Below are positions 22,491 through 27,592 of a stretch of DNA of 27,592 nucleotides, in pieces (the first letter of the stretch is position 1; each line of letters starts with the position of its first letter). Source of the DNA: a virus; IMG/VR virus record IMGVR_UViG_3300027763_000194, positions 1 through 27,592 of that record. One strand, 5' to 3'. Under the pieces are notes generated by a model. That model searched no databases and was not told the DNA's origin. It was given only the letters and a program-made list of their open reading frames with translations. A program made the translations under genes and the position numbers.

Positions 22491-22496
22491 TAAAAT
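22491..22496 (+). promoter_or_regulatory. Candidate -10 of the first early gene
   Basis: TAAAAT, the same -10 hexamer as in the leftward promoters, lies 43 bases before the ATG at 22539 and would leave the AGGAGA ribosome site (22528-22533) in the transcript. No good -35 is seen at 16-18 bases, so the call is weak. Confidence 0.3.
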
Positions 22497-22538
22497 TGAG
22501 TCTAGTAGTTAAGTAGTTAAACAAACCAGGAGAAACAA

Positions 22539-22736
22539 ATGACAACATTCTTTAAATTTGTAGATGAGCTAACAGAGCAACGCAAGCACAATAACGATGT
22601 GTTCGGGGTTGAGTACTTCTCTAAGTCTAATCCTAGTGTTCGTCATTATGTGGCTCTGCGTAACGAGCAAGAATTGACAAACCTTAAAGAGTTTCATCGT
22701 GAGTATGATTTACAATTTAATGTGTTAGCTGTTTGA
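22539..22736 (+). CDS. First early gene, unknown small protein
   Basis: A 65-residue protein, MTTFFKFVDELTEQRKHNND then SNPSVRHYVALRNEQELTNL. It is charged and mixed helix/strand, with no membrane segment and no motif I recognise. A strong AGGAGA ribosome site lies 5 bases before the ATG. As the first gene of the rightward arm it is probably expressed right after DNA entry. Function unknown. Confidence 0.72.
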   Translation: MTTFFKFVDELTEQRKHNNDVFGVEYFSKSNPSVRHYVALRNEQELTNLKEFHREYDLQFNVLAV

Positions 22737-22784
22737 TTAACAGTAGTAAACTTAAAACGCTTTATCCTAACTTTGGAGAATTAT

Positions 22785-23096
22785 ATGAACATCAATGAAA
22801 ACCTCTGTAACAACGCATACCGCAAAATTGCTAAATTACTGACCAAAGCCTCTGACCTGGGAATGGACTTATCTGGAGATGGCTTTGCAAGTGAGAATGA
22901 TTCTAGCGGTCATGTCTATCTTGCAATGACTGATTACAACTTCACGCTTTTCATCAGCTTAGGCTCTGACGATGTTAAGGCTCTTTGGTACTCTACTTAT
23001 GATGGTCAAGAGATTGAAATTACTGTAGGTGATATGAGTCTCATCGATTTAGAGACTTGGGCATCCGAACTAGACAACCAATCAGAAGAGGCTTAA
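22785..23096 (+). CDS. Early unknown protein
   Basis: A 103-residue acidic protein, MNINENLCNNAYRKIAKLLT, then HVYLAMTDYNFTLFISLGSD and an acidic end. I chose the ATG at 22785 with GGAG seven bases upstream; a TTG at 22773 in the same frame overlaps that ribosome site. No known motif. The next gene starts three bases after its stop, so both are one operon. Confidence 0.7.
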   Translation: MNINENLCNNAYRKIAKLLTKASDLGMDLSGDGFASENDSSGHVYLAMTDYNFTLFISLGSDDVKALWYSTYDGQEIEITVGDMSLIDLETWASELDNQSEEA

Positions 23097-23098
23097 TT

Positions 23099-23389
23099 AT
23101 GAGAAAAATAGAACAACAAATGGTTTTGGCAGTAAATAACATTATTCACAACCAAAGTGCCGAAGGTTGGAGTTTTGACAATACTATCGTCACCAATGCA
23201 GGTGATAGAGCTAAAGTTTTCCTACATGGAAACCACATCGCTGACGTATTTAAAACAGGGATTTTAGAGGTCAACATTGACACGCTACGTCGTTGGTCAA
23301 CTCCCACTACTAAAAGTCGTCTACGTGCTTTGGGCGCTCATGTCTTCACTCATAAAGGTGTGACATATCTTAATCACGAATCAATCTAA
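23099..23389 (+). CDS. Early conserved-type phage protein
   Basis: A 96-residue protein. NNIIHNQSAEGWSFDNTIVT then GDRAKVFLHGNHIADVF and STPTTKSRLRALGAHV. Small phage proteins with the sequence pattern N..V...G....V.L.GN.IA and a following W.T.TTKSRL are frequent in early regions; their role is not known to me. The start is the ATG at 23099 with GAGG upstream; translation is likely coupled to the preceding gene. Confidence 0.72.
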   Translation: MRKIEQQMVLAVNNIIHNQSAEGWSFDNTIVTNAGDRAKVFLHGNHIADVFKTGILEVNIDTLRRWSTPTTKSRLRALGAHVFTHKGVTYLNHESI

Positions 23390-23402
23390 TAAAAGGCTAA
23401 TT

Positions 23403-23864
23403 ATGAATAAAATTATCATGGAAGAGGTTTACACAGGCGGAGGGTGCGAACACCTCTGTCTCCAGTTTGTTGATTATGGTCTGCAATTTGACCTGATGAA
23501 CGCTGATGAATACTCCACCAATCAGTTACCAGAAAATGGCAAACCATTCTGTTTTAACCTTAGCAAAATTGGCGATGGTATGAATGGAAACTATTTACAG
23601 GTGTCCGGTAACTTTGACAACTATCAGAGCGGAACTATTAAGGATTTCTGTCTAGGTTATCTTGCTGCGTTGAAGCTAAAACCAGTTATTGAGGCAGAGC
23701 CTGAGCCATATGATATTGATGGATTGTTTTCATCGATTAATGACATCTATCAACAATATGATGATGGAAAGATTGACAAAGAAGTAGCTAATAGAATCAC
23801 GAAATTATGTTGTGATGCGTTTATTGATTGGTATGAACTATTTGAAGACGGGAAACAAAAATGA
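23403..23864 (+). CDS. Early unknown protein
   Basis: A 153-residue acidic protein: IIMEEVYTGGGCEHLCLQFV, DGMNGNYLQVSGNFDNYQSG, then a helical C-terminal half with EVANRITKLCCDAFIDWYEL. No known family recognised. AAAGG lies upstream of the ATG. Its stop overlaps the ATG of the following tiny membrane gene (ATGA). The C-terminal 60 residues could be a separate helical domain. Confidence 0.7.
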   Translation: MNKIIMEEVYTGGGCEHLCLQFVDYGLQFDLMNADEYSTNQLPENGKPFCFNLSKIGDGMNGNYLQVSGNFDNYQSGTIKDFCLGYLAALKLKPVIEAEPEPYDIDGLFSSINDIYQQYDDGKIDKEVANRITKLCCDAFIDWYELFEDGKQK

Positions 23865-23938
23865 AATCATTTATACTTACAGGTTTAACTCTTTATACTA
23901 TTTTGTTTGCTTTGGTGTACATTGTTGTTTATTTATAA
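23861..23938 (+). CDS. 25-residue single-pass membrane peptide
   Basis: MKSFILTGLTLYTILFALVY followed by IVVYL. Almost the whole chain is one hydrophobic segment with a Lys near the N-terminus. It starts in an ATGA overlap with the previous gene, which supports translation. Such phage micro-proteins may modify the host membrane or block superinfection, but nothing in sequence shows a specific task. Confidence 0.55.
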   Translation: MKSFILTGLTLYTILFALVYIVVYL

Positions 23939-23951
23939 CAAAAGGAAATCT

Positions 23952-25049
23952 ATGAAATACCTTAGTGTTTGCAGTGGAGTAGAGGCGGCAACAGTAGCGT
24001 GGCACTCGTTAGGGTGGCAACCTGTTGCATTTTCTGAAATCGAGCCATTCCCATCAGCAGTATTGGCTCATCATTATCCAAATGTCCCTAATCTTGGGGA
24101 TATGACTAAATTTAAAGATTGGAACCTAAATGAATCAATTGACATTCTTGTTGGAGGAACTCCCTGCCAATCATTCTCAGTCGCAGGACTCCGAAAAGGT
24201 CTTGAAGACCCAAGAGGAAACCTTGCCCTCACCTATGTTGGAATTCTTGACAAATTTAAGCCCAAATGGTTTATCTGGGAAAACGTTCCAGGTGTCCTCA
24301 GTTCCAATAGTGGAAGGGACTTTGGCTCCTTCCTCGGGGCGGTGGCTGAACTCGGGTATGGGTTCGCCTATCGGGTGCTTGATGCTCAAAACTTCGGAGT
24401 CCCACAAAGGCGCAGAAGAGTCTTTGTTGTCGGATGTCTTGGAGGTTGGGACTCTGCAGCAGAAGTATTATTTGAGTCAGAAAGCCTGTCAGGGGATATT
24501 AAACAGAGCAGAAAGACGAGGCAAGGTGTTGCCGGTTTTGTTGAAAGTAGCTTTGGACAATATCGTGAAGATGTCATCGCAGGAACAACCAAAGCAAGCG
24601 GAGGAGTCTTAGGAGGTGGCTCTGAAACATTCTTAACAGTCTACGAAAACCATCCATCCGATAGTAGGGTCAAAGATATGGGTGATGTGTGTCAGACTGT
24701 AACATCTACGTGGGGTAGCGGAGGCGGTAATATTCCATTTGTTCAGAATGTTGCGTTCGGTTGGCAGAATAGTTCTCATCAGGGTATGTCAATTGATACA
24801 ATTTCACCTACACTAGATAAGAGCAAAACCCCTGCAACAGTACAAAACATGAGTGTTCGAAGACTGACTCCTGTTGAGTGTGAGCGGTTGCAAGGCTTTC
24901 CAGATAACTACACACAGATTCCCTGGAACAAGAAAGTTGCTATTGGTTGTCCAGATGGATTACGCTATAAAGCAATGGGAAACTCAATGGCAGTTCCTGT
25001 AATGAATTGGATTGGAAATAGAATCCACAACTTTAATGAAGGCTTATAA
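23952..25049 (+). CDS. dcm: Cytosine-5 DNA methyltransferase
   Basis: A 365-residue methyltransferase that transfers a methyl group from S-adenosylmethionine to cytosine C5. Motif I-like SVCSGVEAATVAWHSLGW (5-22), motif IV GGTPCQSFS with catalytic Cys72, ENV at 110-112 (motif VI), QRRRRVFVVG at 152-161 (motif VIII), RRLTPVECERLQGFP near 303-317 (motif IX) and AMGNSMAVPV near 341-350 (motif X). All key motifs are present, so it should be active. The target sequence, set by about residues 165-300, cannot be read. I chose the ATG at 23952 with AAAGGAAA upstream. No cognate nuclease is adjacent, so it probably protects phage DNA. A second long frame is nested inside (24130-24612). Confidence 0.93.
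   Translation: MKYLSVCSGVEAATVAWHSLGWQPVAFSEIEPFPSAVLAHHYPNVPNLGDMTKFKDWNLNESIDILVGGTPCQSFSVAGLRKGLEDPRGNLALTYVGILDKFKPKWFIWENVPGVLSSNSGRDFGSFLGAVAELGYGFAYRVLDAQNFGVPQRRRRVFVVGCLGGWDSAAEVLFESESLSGDIKQSRKTRQGVAGFVESSFGQYREDVIAGTTKASGGVLGGGSETFLTVYENHPSDSRVKDMGDVCQTVTSTWGSGGGNIPFVQNVAFGWQNSSHQGMSIDTISPTLDKSKTPATVQNMSVRRLTPVECERLQGFPDNYTQIPWNKKVAIGCPDGLRYKAMGNSMAVPVMNWIGNRIHNFNEGL
24130..24612 (+). CDS. Nested overlapping gene inside the methyltransferase
   Basis: A 160-codon frame lies wholly within the methyltransferase gene, shifted by +1, covering its codons 60-220. It starts ATG with GGAA five bases upstream. The product looks like an ordinary protein: MNQLTFLLEELPANHSQSQD, a middle with SGRWLNSGMGSPIG, and a C-terminal QQKYYLSQKACQGILNRAER then RGKVLPVLLKVAL, a plausible basic helical domain. 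I recall phage hypothetical proteins with an EE.PA..S.SQD.E start, an NSGMGSP motif and a YYLS.KAC.GIL.RAE.RGK..P end, but could not check them. The conserved GGTPCQSFSVAGLRK of the methyltransferase and EELPANHSQSQDSEK here are read from the same DNA. Function unknown; an accessory to modification or counter-restriction is a guess. Confidence 0.62.
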   Translation: MNQLTFLLEELPANHSQSQDSEKVLKTQEETLPSPMLEFLTNLSPNGLSGKTFQVSSVPIVEGTLAPSSGRWLNSGMGSPIGCLMLKTSESHKGAEESLLSDVLEVGTLQQKYYLSQKACQGILNRAERRGKVLPVLLKVALDNIVKMSSQEQPKQAEES

Positions 25050-25050
25050 A

Positions 25051-25203
25051 ATGAATGATGCACGGGTATTCTTACTTGAAGACATCACCGCACTAATGCA
25101 GCACACCACAACTCCAACATGGTTGCTAAGTGTTAACGATGAGGGGCTTTATAGGTTATGGCAGGATTTGGTAAACCTAACAACAATGGAGGTTACACAA
25201 TGA
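25051..25203 (+). CDS. Small unknown protein after the methyltransferase
   Basis: A 50-residue protein, MNDARVFLLEDITALMQHTT then WLLSVNDEGLYRLWQDLVNL. The ATG lies one base after the methyltransferase stop; an upstream in-frame ATG at 25036 is possible. Its stop overlaps the ATG of the next gene (ATGA). Helical and slightly acidic; no recognised family. Confidence 0.55.
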   Translation: MNDARVFLLEDITALMQHTTTPTWLLSVNDEGLYRLWQDLVNLTTMEVTQ

Positions 25204-25379
25204 ATAAATATATAGAAGAGTTATTGACGGAGATGCAATTTGATTTCAATGACCTAGCTATTGGCAATACTTATACAGATATAGGCTATGACAATAAAAA
25301 AGAGTTTTTTGAAGAGATGGGCAATAAAGTAAGTGAGTTATATTTCAGATTACAAAATAAGGAAAACACTACTATATGA
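25200..25379 (+). CDS. Small acidic unknown protein
   Basis: A 59-residue protein, MNKYIEELLTEMQFDFNDLA then DNKKEFFEEMGNKVSELYFR. A perfect GGAGG ribosome site eight bases before the ATG decides the start. Acidic and helical, without membrane segment or metal-binding motif. Overlaps both neighbours by ATGA. Function unknown. Confidence 0.65.
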   Translation: MNKYIEELLTEMQFDFNDLAIGNTYTDIGYDNKKEFFEEMGNKVSELYFRLQNKENTTI

Positions 25380-25528
25380 CACTAGAAGAAGTAGCTAAAG
25401 AGCTTGGTATTAGTCACCAGGCAGTTTGGGAAATACAAAACAGGGCAATAATCAAGCTACGTATTGCCTTAAAAAAACATGACATTACTTATAAGGATTT
25501 AGAACTATGCTTAAAATTATCTGTTTAG
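25376..25528 (+). CDS. Sigma region 4-like helix-turn-helix protein, 50 residues
   Basis: MTLEEVAKELGISHQAVWEI followed by QNRAIIKLRIALKKHDITYK and a short Leu-rich tail. The TLEEVAKELGIS..AVWEIQ.RAIIKLR pattern is the helix-turn-helix of sigma70 region 4 (compare the usual TLEEIG..LGVTRERVRQIE..AL.KLR). There is no region 2, so it cannot be a full sigma factor; it may bind DNA at -35-like sites, or touch RNA polymerase, to redirect transcription. ATGA overlap with the preceding gene supports translation. A ribosome site is not obvious apart from GGAAAA upstream. Confidence 0.72.
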   Translation: MTLEEVAKELGISHQAVWEIQNRAIIKLRIALKKHDITYKDLELCLKLSV

Positions 25529-25656
25529 CCTCAGCACTGTTATATCTGGGCGATGTGTTTGCTGTCTGTCAGACAGTCATAATTGATACTCCTAAAGGGT
25601 CTCAGGTCTGTTTTATTTGCAACGATGGTAAATATATCAATTGTTCACCGCTATGA
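25507..25656 (+). CDS. Exported Cys-rich small protein, 49 residues
   Basis: A likely signal peptide, MLKIICLASALLYLGDVFA, with cleavage after VFA, then a 30-residue mature part VCQTVIIDTPKGSQVCFICN followed by DGKYINCSPL with four cysteines that could form two disulfides in the periplasm. Small exported phage proteins with QTVII.TP.G...C are known to me from other phages without function. The start lies within the end of the sigma-like gene (22-base overlap) and the stop overlaps the next start (ATGA). Confidence 0.62.
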   Translation: MLKIICLASALLYLGDVFAVCQTVIIDTPKGSQVCFICNDGKYINCSPL

Positions 25657-25748
25657 AAAATCCATACACAATTCTTTATTGGCTTGTTGGTTTAACTGTT
25701 TATACTCAAACACTACATTGGTTGTTAAACTTAATTGAAAGGCTCTAA
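25653..25748 (+). CDS. 31-residue membrane peptide
   Basis: MKNPYTILYWLVGLTVYTQT then LHWLLNLIERL. One hydrophobic segment (about 7-25) with amphipathic end. It starts in an ATGA overlap with the exported Cys-rich gene and stops one base before the next ATG, so translation is likely coupled. Function unknown. Confidence 0.5.
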   Translation: MKNPYTILYWLVGLTVYTQTLHWLLNLIERL

Positions 25749-25749
25749 C

Positions 25750-25995
25750 ATGAGATGTATTTGCTGCAATACAGCATTAAATGACTATGAATCGACTGTC
25801 AGGCATGGTATTACAAAACAGTTTGTTGAGATGTGTTCTATCTGTTTAAGGTCAGTAGATGCCTACATTCCGCTCCAGGTACGCAACGACTTACTAAGTG
25901 AGGGCGATACAGGTAACGGGGAATTGATAGAGGAAGATGACTACATTGAAGACTACGATGATGACGGGATTGATGACTACTGGGAGGAGCGCTGA
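25750..25995 (+). CDS. Small zinc-finger-like acidic protein
   Basis: An 81-residue protein with MRCICCNTALNDYESTVRHG and VEMCSICLRSVDAY: CxxC at 3-6 (with an extra Cys5) and CxxC at about 29-32 make a probable four-cysteine zinc finger. The C-terminal half is strongly acidic (EEDDYIEDYDDDGIDDYWEE). Similar T7-like early proteins exist with unknown roles. I chose the ATG at 25750 with AAAGG 11 bases upstream. An acidic tail of this type may mimic DNA; this is speculation. Confidence 0.7.
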   Translation: MRCICCNTALNDYESTVRHGITKQFVEMCSICLRSVDAYIPLQVRNDLLSEGDTGNGELIEEDDYIEDYDDDGIDDYWEER

Positions 25996-25998
25996 GGT

Positions 25999-26024
25999 AT
26001 CATAGGTTCTATATAGTCTATGAT
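25999..26024. repeat. 7-bp inverted repeat after the zinc-finger gene
   Basis: ATCATAG (25999-26005) and CTATGAT (26018-26024) are perfect complements around a 12-base loop, just after the stop codon at 25995. No T-run follows, so it is not a classical terminator, but it may protect the mRNA end or bind protein. Confidence 0.45.
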
Positions 26025-26092
26025 GTTAGCTATGAAGAGTAATGATTTATAACTACATCAAAAAACAATCAACGATAGTAATGTCGTAAAGC

Positions 26093-26121
26093 ATTATAGT
26101 AAAGTTTTAAAATGTTGTCAA
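26093..26121 (-). promoter_or_regulatory. Consensus sigma70 promoter directed against the early genes
   Basis: On the minus strand TTGACA (26121-26116), 17 bases, TATAAT (26098-26093): a perfect match in both boxes and spacing. It lies in the 210-base gap of the early arm and points leftward, antisense to the zinc-finger and small early genes. It shares ATAAAATAA upstream and GCTTTAC downstream with the terminase promoter at 21693-21721. No minus-strand gene follows. Confidence 0.72.
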
Positions 26122-26152
26122 GCTATTTATTTTATGGATTGTGTCTTAAAAA

Positions 26153-26168
26153 CAACAAGTTTTTGTTG
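26153..26168 (+). repeat. Inverted repeat CAACAA-gttt-TTGTTG
   Basis: A perfect 6-bp inverted repeat with a 4-base loop, directly followed by GACTTTACG. It lies 38 bases before the next gene start and may be an operator or a small RNA hairpin. Confidence 0.35.
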
Positions 26169-26205
26169 ACTTTACGATAAGATGTCTTTTTACACAGGGG
26201 GTTCT

Positions 26206-26385
26206 ATGTTGGAATTTGACGAAATGAGTGGTTTAGAGCTGCAATATGCTCAAGAAGAGATGCATAAGCATTTTGTTTTGGAAGAGATGGTCTATCTTTG
26301 TGGTCTTTATGGTTACGAGCCTATGATGGACGAGTTCCGGCAGCGCTTAAATCAAGCGATAGACCGATTAGTCCCTGTTGTATAG
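26206..26385 (+). CDS. Small unknown protein
   Basis: A 59-residue, helical, acidic protein: MLEFDEMSGLELQYAQEEMH then YGYEPMMDEFRQRLNQAIDR. I chose the ATG at 26206 because AGGGGG lies five bases upstream; an ATG at 26182 in frame has no ribosome site. No recognised family or membrane segment. Confidence 0.6.
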   Translation: MLEFDEMSGLELQYAQEEMHKHFVLEEMVYLCGLYGYEPMMDEFRQRLNQAIDRLVPVV

Positions 26386-26400
26386 GGCTAGGTATTAACT

Positions 26401-26616
26401 ATGTTGAGATATGCGCTTGTAGCGTGTTTTAGTGGGTTTATAGGGTATTCTATCGCTGCTTATGAGCACGACCACCAGGTCTGCGGGAATTATGTTACAA
26501 AACACAGCGATTGGTATGGATGGTTAAGTGTTAAGGACGGGGTTTATCGGTGTTTTTGGTTAGAATCGAGATACCCTTATCGTGTTCAACAAGGAATAAT
26601 TGAGGTTAAAAAATGA
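26401..26616 (+). CDS. Membrane-anchored or exported small protein
   Basis: A 71-residue protein with a hydrophobic N-terminus (MLRYALVACFSGFIGYSIAA) acting as signal or anchor, then a compact domain DHQVCGNYVTKHSDWYGWLS, VKDGVYRCFWLESRYPYRVQ with two cysteines. I recall phage proteins with the ..C..Y..K.SDWYGWL.VKD..YRCFWLE.RYP pattern, of unknown function. It is probably in the inner membrane or periplasm. The stop overlaps the next start (ATGATG). Confidence 0.68.
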   Translation: MLRYALVACFSGFIGYSIAAYEHDHQVCGNYVTKHSDWYGWLSVKDGVYRCFWLESRYPYRVQQGIIEVKK

Positions 26617-26813
26617 TGCAATATAAAAGTGAACCAATTGGATTGACTGCTACATTCAAAGTAACGAAGACTTACTACGTTACTTGTTACGGCGACACCG
26701 AAGAGGATTGCTACATCATGGCGGAGAATTTATCGCCTACGGATATTAAAGAAGAAGACTTAGGCGATATGGAAGTAGAAATTGCCGGTGGGTTTGAATA
26801 TGACGGATTCTAA
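26613..26813 (+). CDS. Small acidic unknown protein before the primase
   Basis: A 66-residue protein, MMQYKSEPIGLTATFKVTKT, then an acidic second half with GDTEEDCYIMAENLSPTDIK and an end GGFEYDGF. The strand pattern of the first half (ATFKVTKTYYVTCYGDTEED) suggests a small beta domain. It overlaps the primase start by 14 bases and the previous stop by ATGA. Function unknown. Confidence 0.65.
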   Translation: MMQYKSEPIGLTATFKVTKTYYVTCYGDTEEDCYIMAENLSPTDIKEEDLGDMEVEIAGGFEYDGF

Positions 26814-27592
26814 GTATGTAAAGCACATCCCCTGCGAGAGTTGTGGCAGTAGTGATGCGAACAGTTTGTTTGACGACAATCATCAATACTGTTTTGCTTG
26901 TCAGACTTATGTTGCAGGTGATGGTACAACAACACAAACAAAGGCAGTTAAACCAATGAATAAGGATTTAAACTTTTATGACAATAGTTCTTCTCTCAGT
27001 ATCGCTAGTCGTGGTATTACTTCGGCTACTTGCATAGCTTACGGAGTTCGCCAGAACGAAGGTAAACACTTTTATCCCTACTATGATATTGATGGGGTAA
27101 TGACGGCAATCAAAACAAGGTTAGTGGAAACCAAAGATTTTAGTATTGCCGGAGACTTTAAAGAGGCTACATTGTTTGGACAGAATCTGTTCACCAAGTC
27201 AGGGCGCTATCTAACCATCTGCGAGGGTGAATTAGATGCACTAGCAAGCTACCAGATGCAAGGTAGCAAGTACCCTTGCGTTAGTGTTAGAAGTGGAGCA
27301 CAAGCAGCTCTAAAGGATTGCAAAATGCAATATGAATGGATTGATTCATTTGAGAATATTGTGATTTGTTTTGATGCTGATGAGCCGGGAATTAAAGCAT
27401 CACAAGCAGTTGCTGAGTTGTTTGGTGGCAAAGTTAAAGTAATGAAGCATAGGAAAGGATACAAAGATGCGTGTGATTATCTTGAGAATGGTGCTGGTAA
27501 AGAATTTATTGATTCTTGGTGGTCTGCTGAGTCTTATGTCCCTGATGGAATTATTCAAGGCAACACCCTCTGGGACATTGTGTCAGCGCCTA
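26800..27592 (+). CDS. DNA primase-helicase, T7 gp4-like, N-terminal part
   Basis: 264 residues are visible and the frame is open to the right edge, so the helicase part lies outside. Zinc-binding domain: Cys12, Cys15, Cys31 and Cys34 (HIPCESCGSS, QYCFACQ), which recognises the priming site in T7-type primases. Primase TOPRIM core: CEGELDALAS at 141-150 with Glu142, and CFDADEPG at 190-197 with Asp192 and Asp194, the metal-binding acids. It would make RNA primers and, with the missing C-terminal RecA-like domain, unwind DNA. It shares 14 bases with the preceding gene. An internal in-frame ATG (codon 53) with AAGG upstream could give a form without the zinc domain, as in T7. Confidence 0.92.
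   Translation, partial: MTDSKYVKHIPCESCGSSDANSLFDDNHQYCFACQTYVAGDGTTTQTKAVKPMNKDLNFYDNSSSLSIASRGITSATCIAYGVRQNEGKHFYPYYDIDGVMTAIKTRLVETKDFSIAGDFKEATLFGQNLFTKSGRYLTICEGELDALASYQMQGSKYPCVSVRSGAQAALKDCKMQYEWIDSFENIVICFDADEPGIKASQAVAELFGGKVKVMKHRKGYKDACDYLENGAGKEFIDSWWSAESYVPDGIIQGNTLWDIVSAP

Larger units (their letters stand above)
21495..22538. other. Divergent gene-free control region
   Basis: About 1 kb with no convincing gene on either strand; the longest starts give only 10-25 codons. It separates the leftward virion operon from the rightward early genes and holds the terminase promoter, two operator-like sites, hairpins, a C-rich loop and several direct repeats listed separately. Such a region in a T7-like genome is a natural place for early promoters, a replication origin or a packaging signal, but none of these can be proven from sequence. 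Confidence 0.8.

Noticed and set aside
22496-22523. TTGAGT-16-TAAACA as promoter of the first early gene
   Set aside because: The start would fall inside the AGGAGA ribosome site, and the -10 match is poor.
21495-22538. tRNA or integrase attachment site in the control region
   Set aside because: No cloverleaf with a TTCGANTC-type arm is visible and no integrase gene is present.
24177-24592. Minus-strand frames of 76 and 68 codons opposite the methyltransferase
   Set aside because: They have no ribosome site and lack the protein-like character of the same-strand nested frame.

Overview
The window is a large part of a tailed-phage genome that looks like a lytic, podovirus-type phage (Caudoviricetes) of a bacterium. 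The evidence is a complete head-morphogenesis set (small and large terminase, portal, scaffold, HK97-fold-type coat protein), a T7-like short-tail set (adaptor, nozzle, ejection proteins), a lysis cassette, and a T7 gp4-like primase-helicase. The sequence is AT-rich. I see no integrase, attachment site, tRNA, CRISPR array or insertion sequence. No single-subunit RNA polymerase lies in the window, and the clear promoters are host sigma70-like. The host cannot be named from sequence alone; the gene content resembles uncultured aquatic podoviruses.

Layout. A gene-poor control region (about 21495-22538) separates two divergent arms. The minus-strand arm runs leftward from 21.5 kb to 0.95 kb. In transcription order it carries terminase, a conserved unknown gene, portal, two small head genes, scaffold, coat protein, a terminator, a tail-fibre module of stalk, tips and small partner genes, small basic proteins, adaptor, nozzle, another fibre tip with its partner, a T7 gp13-position gene, three ejection proteins, a coiled-coil membrane protein, holin and endolysin. 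The plus-strand arm runs rightward from 22.5 kb with small early genes, a cytosine-5 DNA methyltransferase, a run of tiny overlapping genes and the primase-helicase, which leaves the window at its right end. The tail of a B12-dependent ribonucleotide reductase enters on the plus strand at the left end and meets the minus-strand arm at a strong terminator (910-932). This fits a genome in which replication and nucleotide genes form one arm and virion genes the other.

Most genes are translationally coupled by TAATG or ATGA overlaps, and I used these to choose starts and to find several small genes (9858-10007, 12462-12632, 14533-14697, 23861-23938, 25376-25528, 25507-25656, 25653-25748).

The most unusual features are: (i) a 160-codon frame nested entirely inside the methyltransferase gene in the +1 frame, which looks like a genuine conserved protein; (ii) a 17-bp operator-like motif at three places, twice in the control region and once just downstream of the portal-distal promoter; (iii) two related consensus sigma70 promoters on the minus strand, one for the terminase operon and one inside the early arm pointing against it; (iv) a 50-residue protein resembling an isolated sigma region 4; (v) several hairpins and direct repeats in the 1-kb control region, which may contain an origin, a packaging site or regulatory RNAs.
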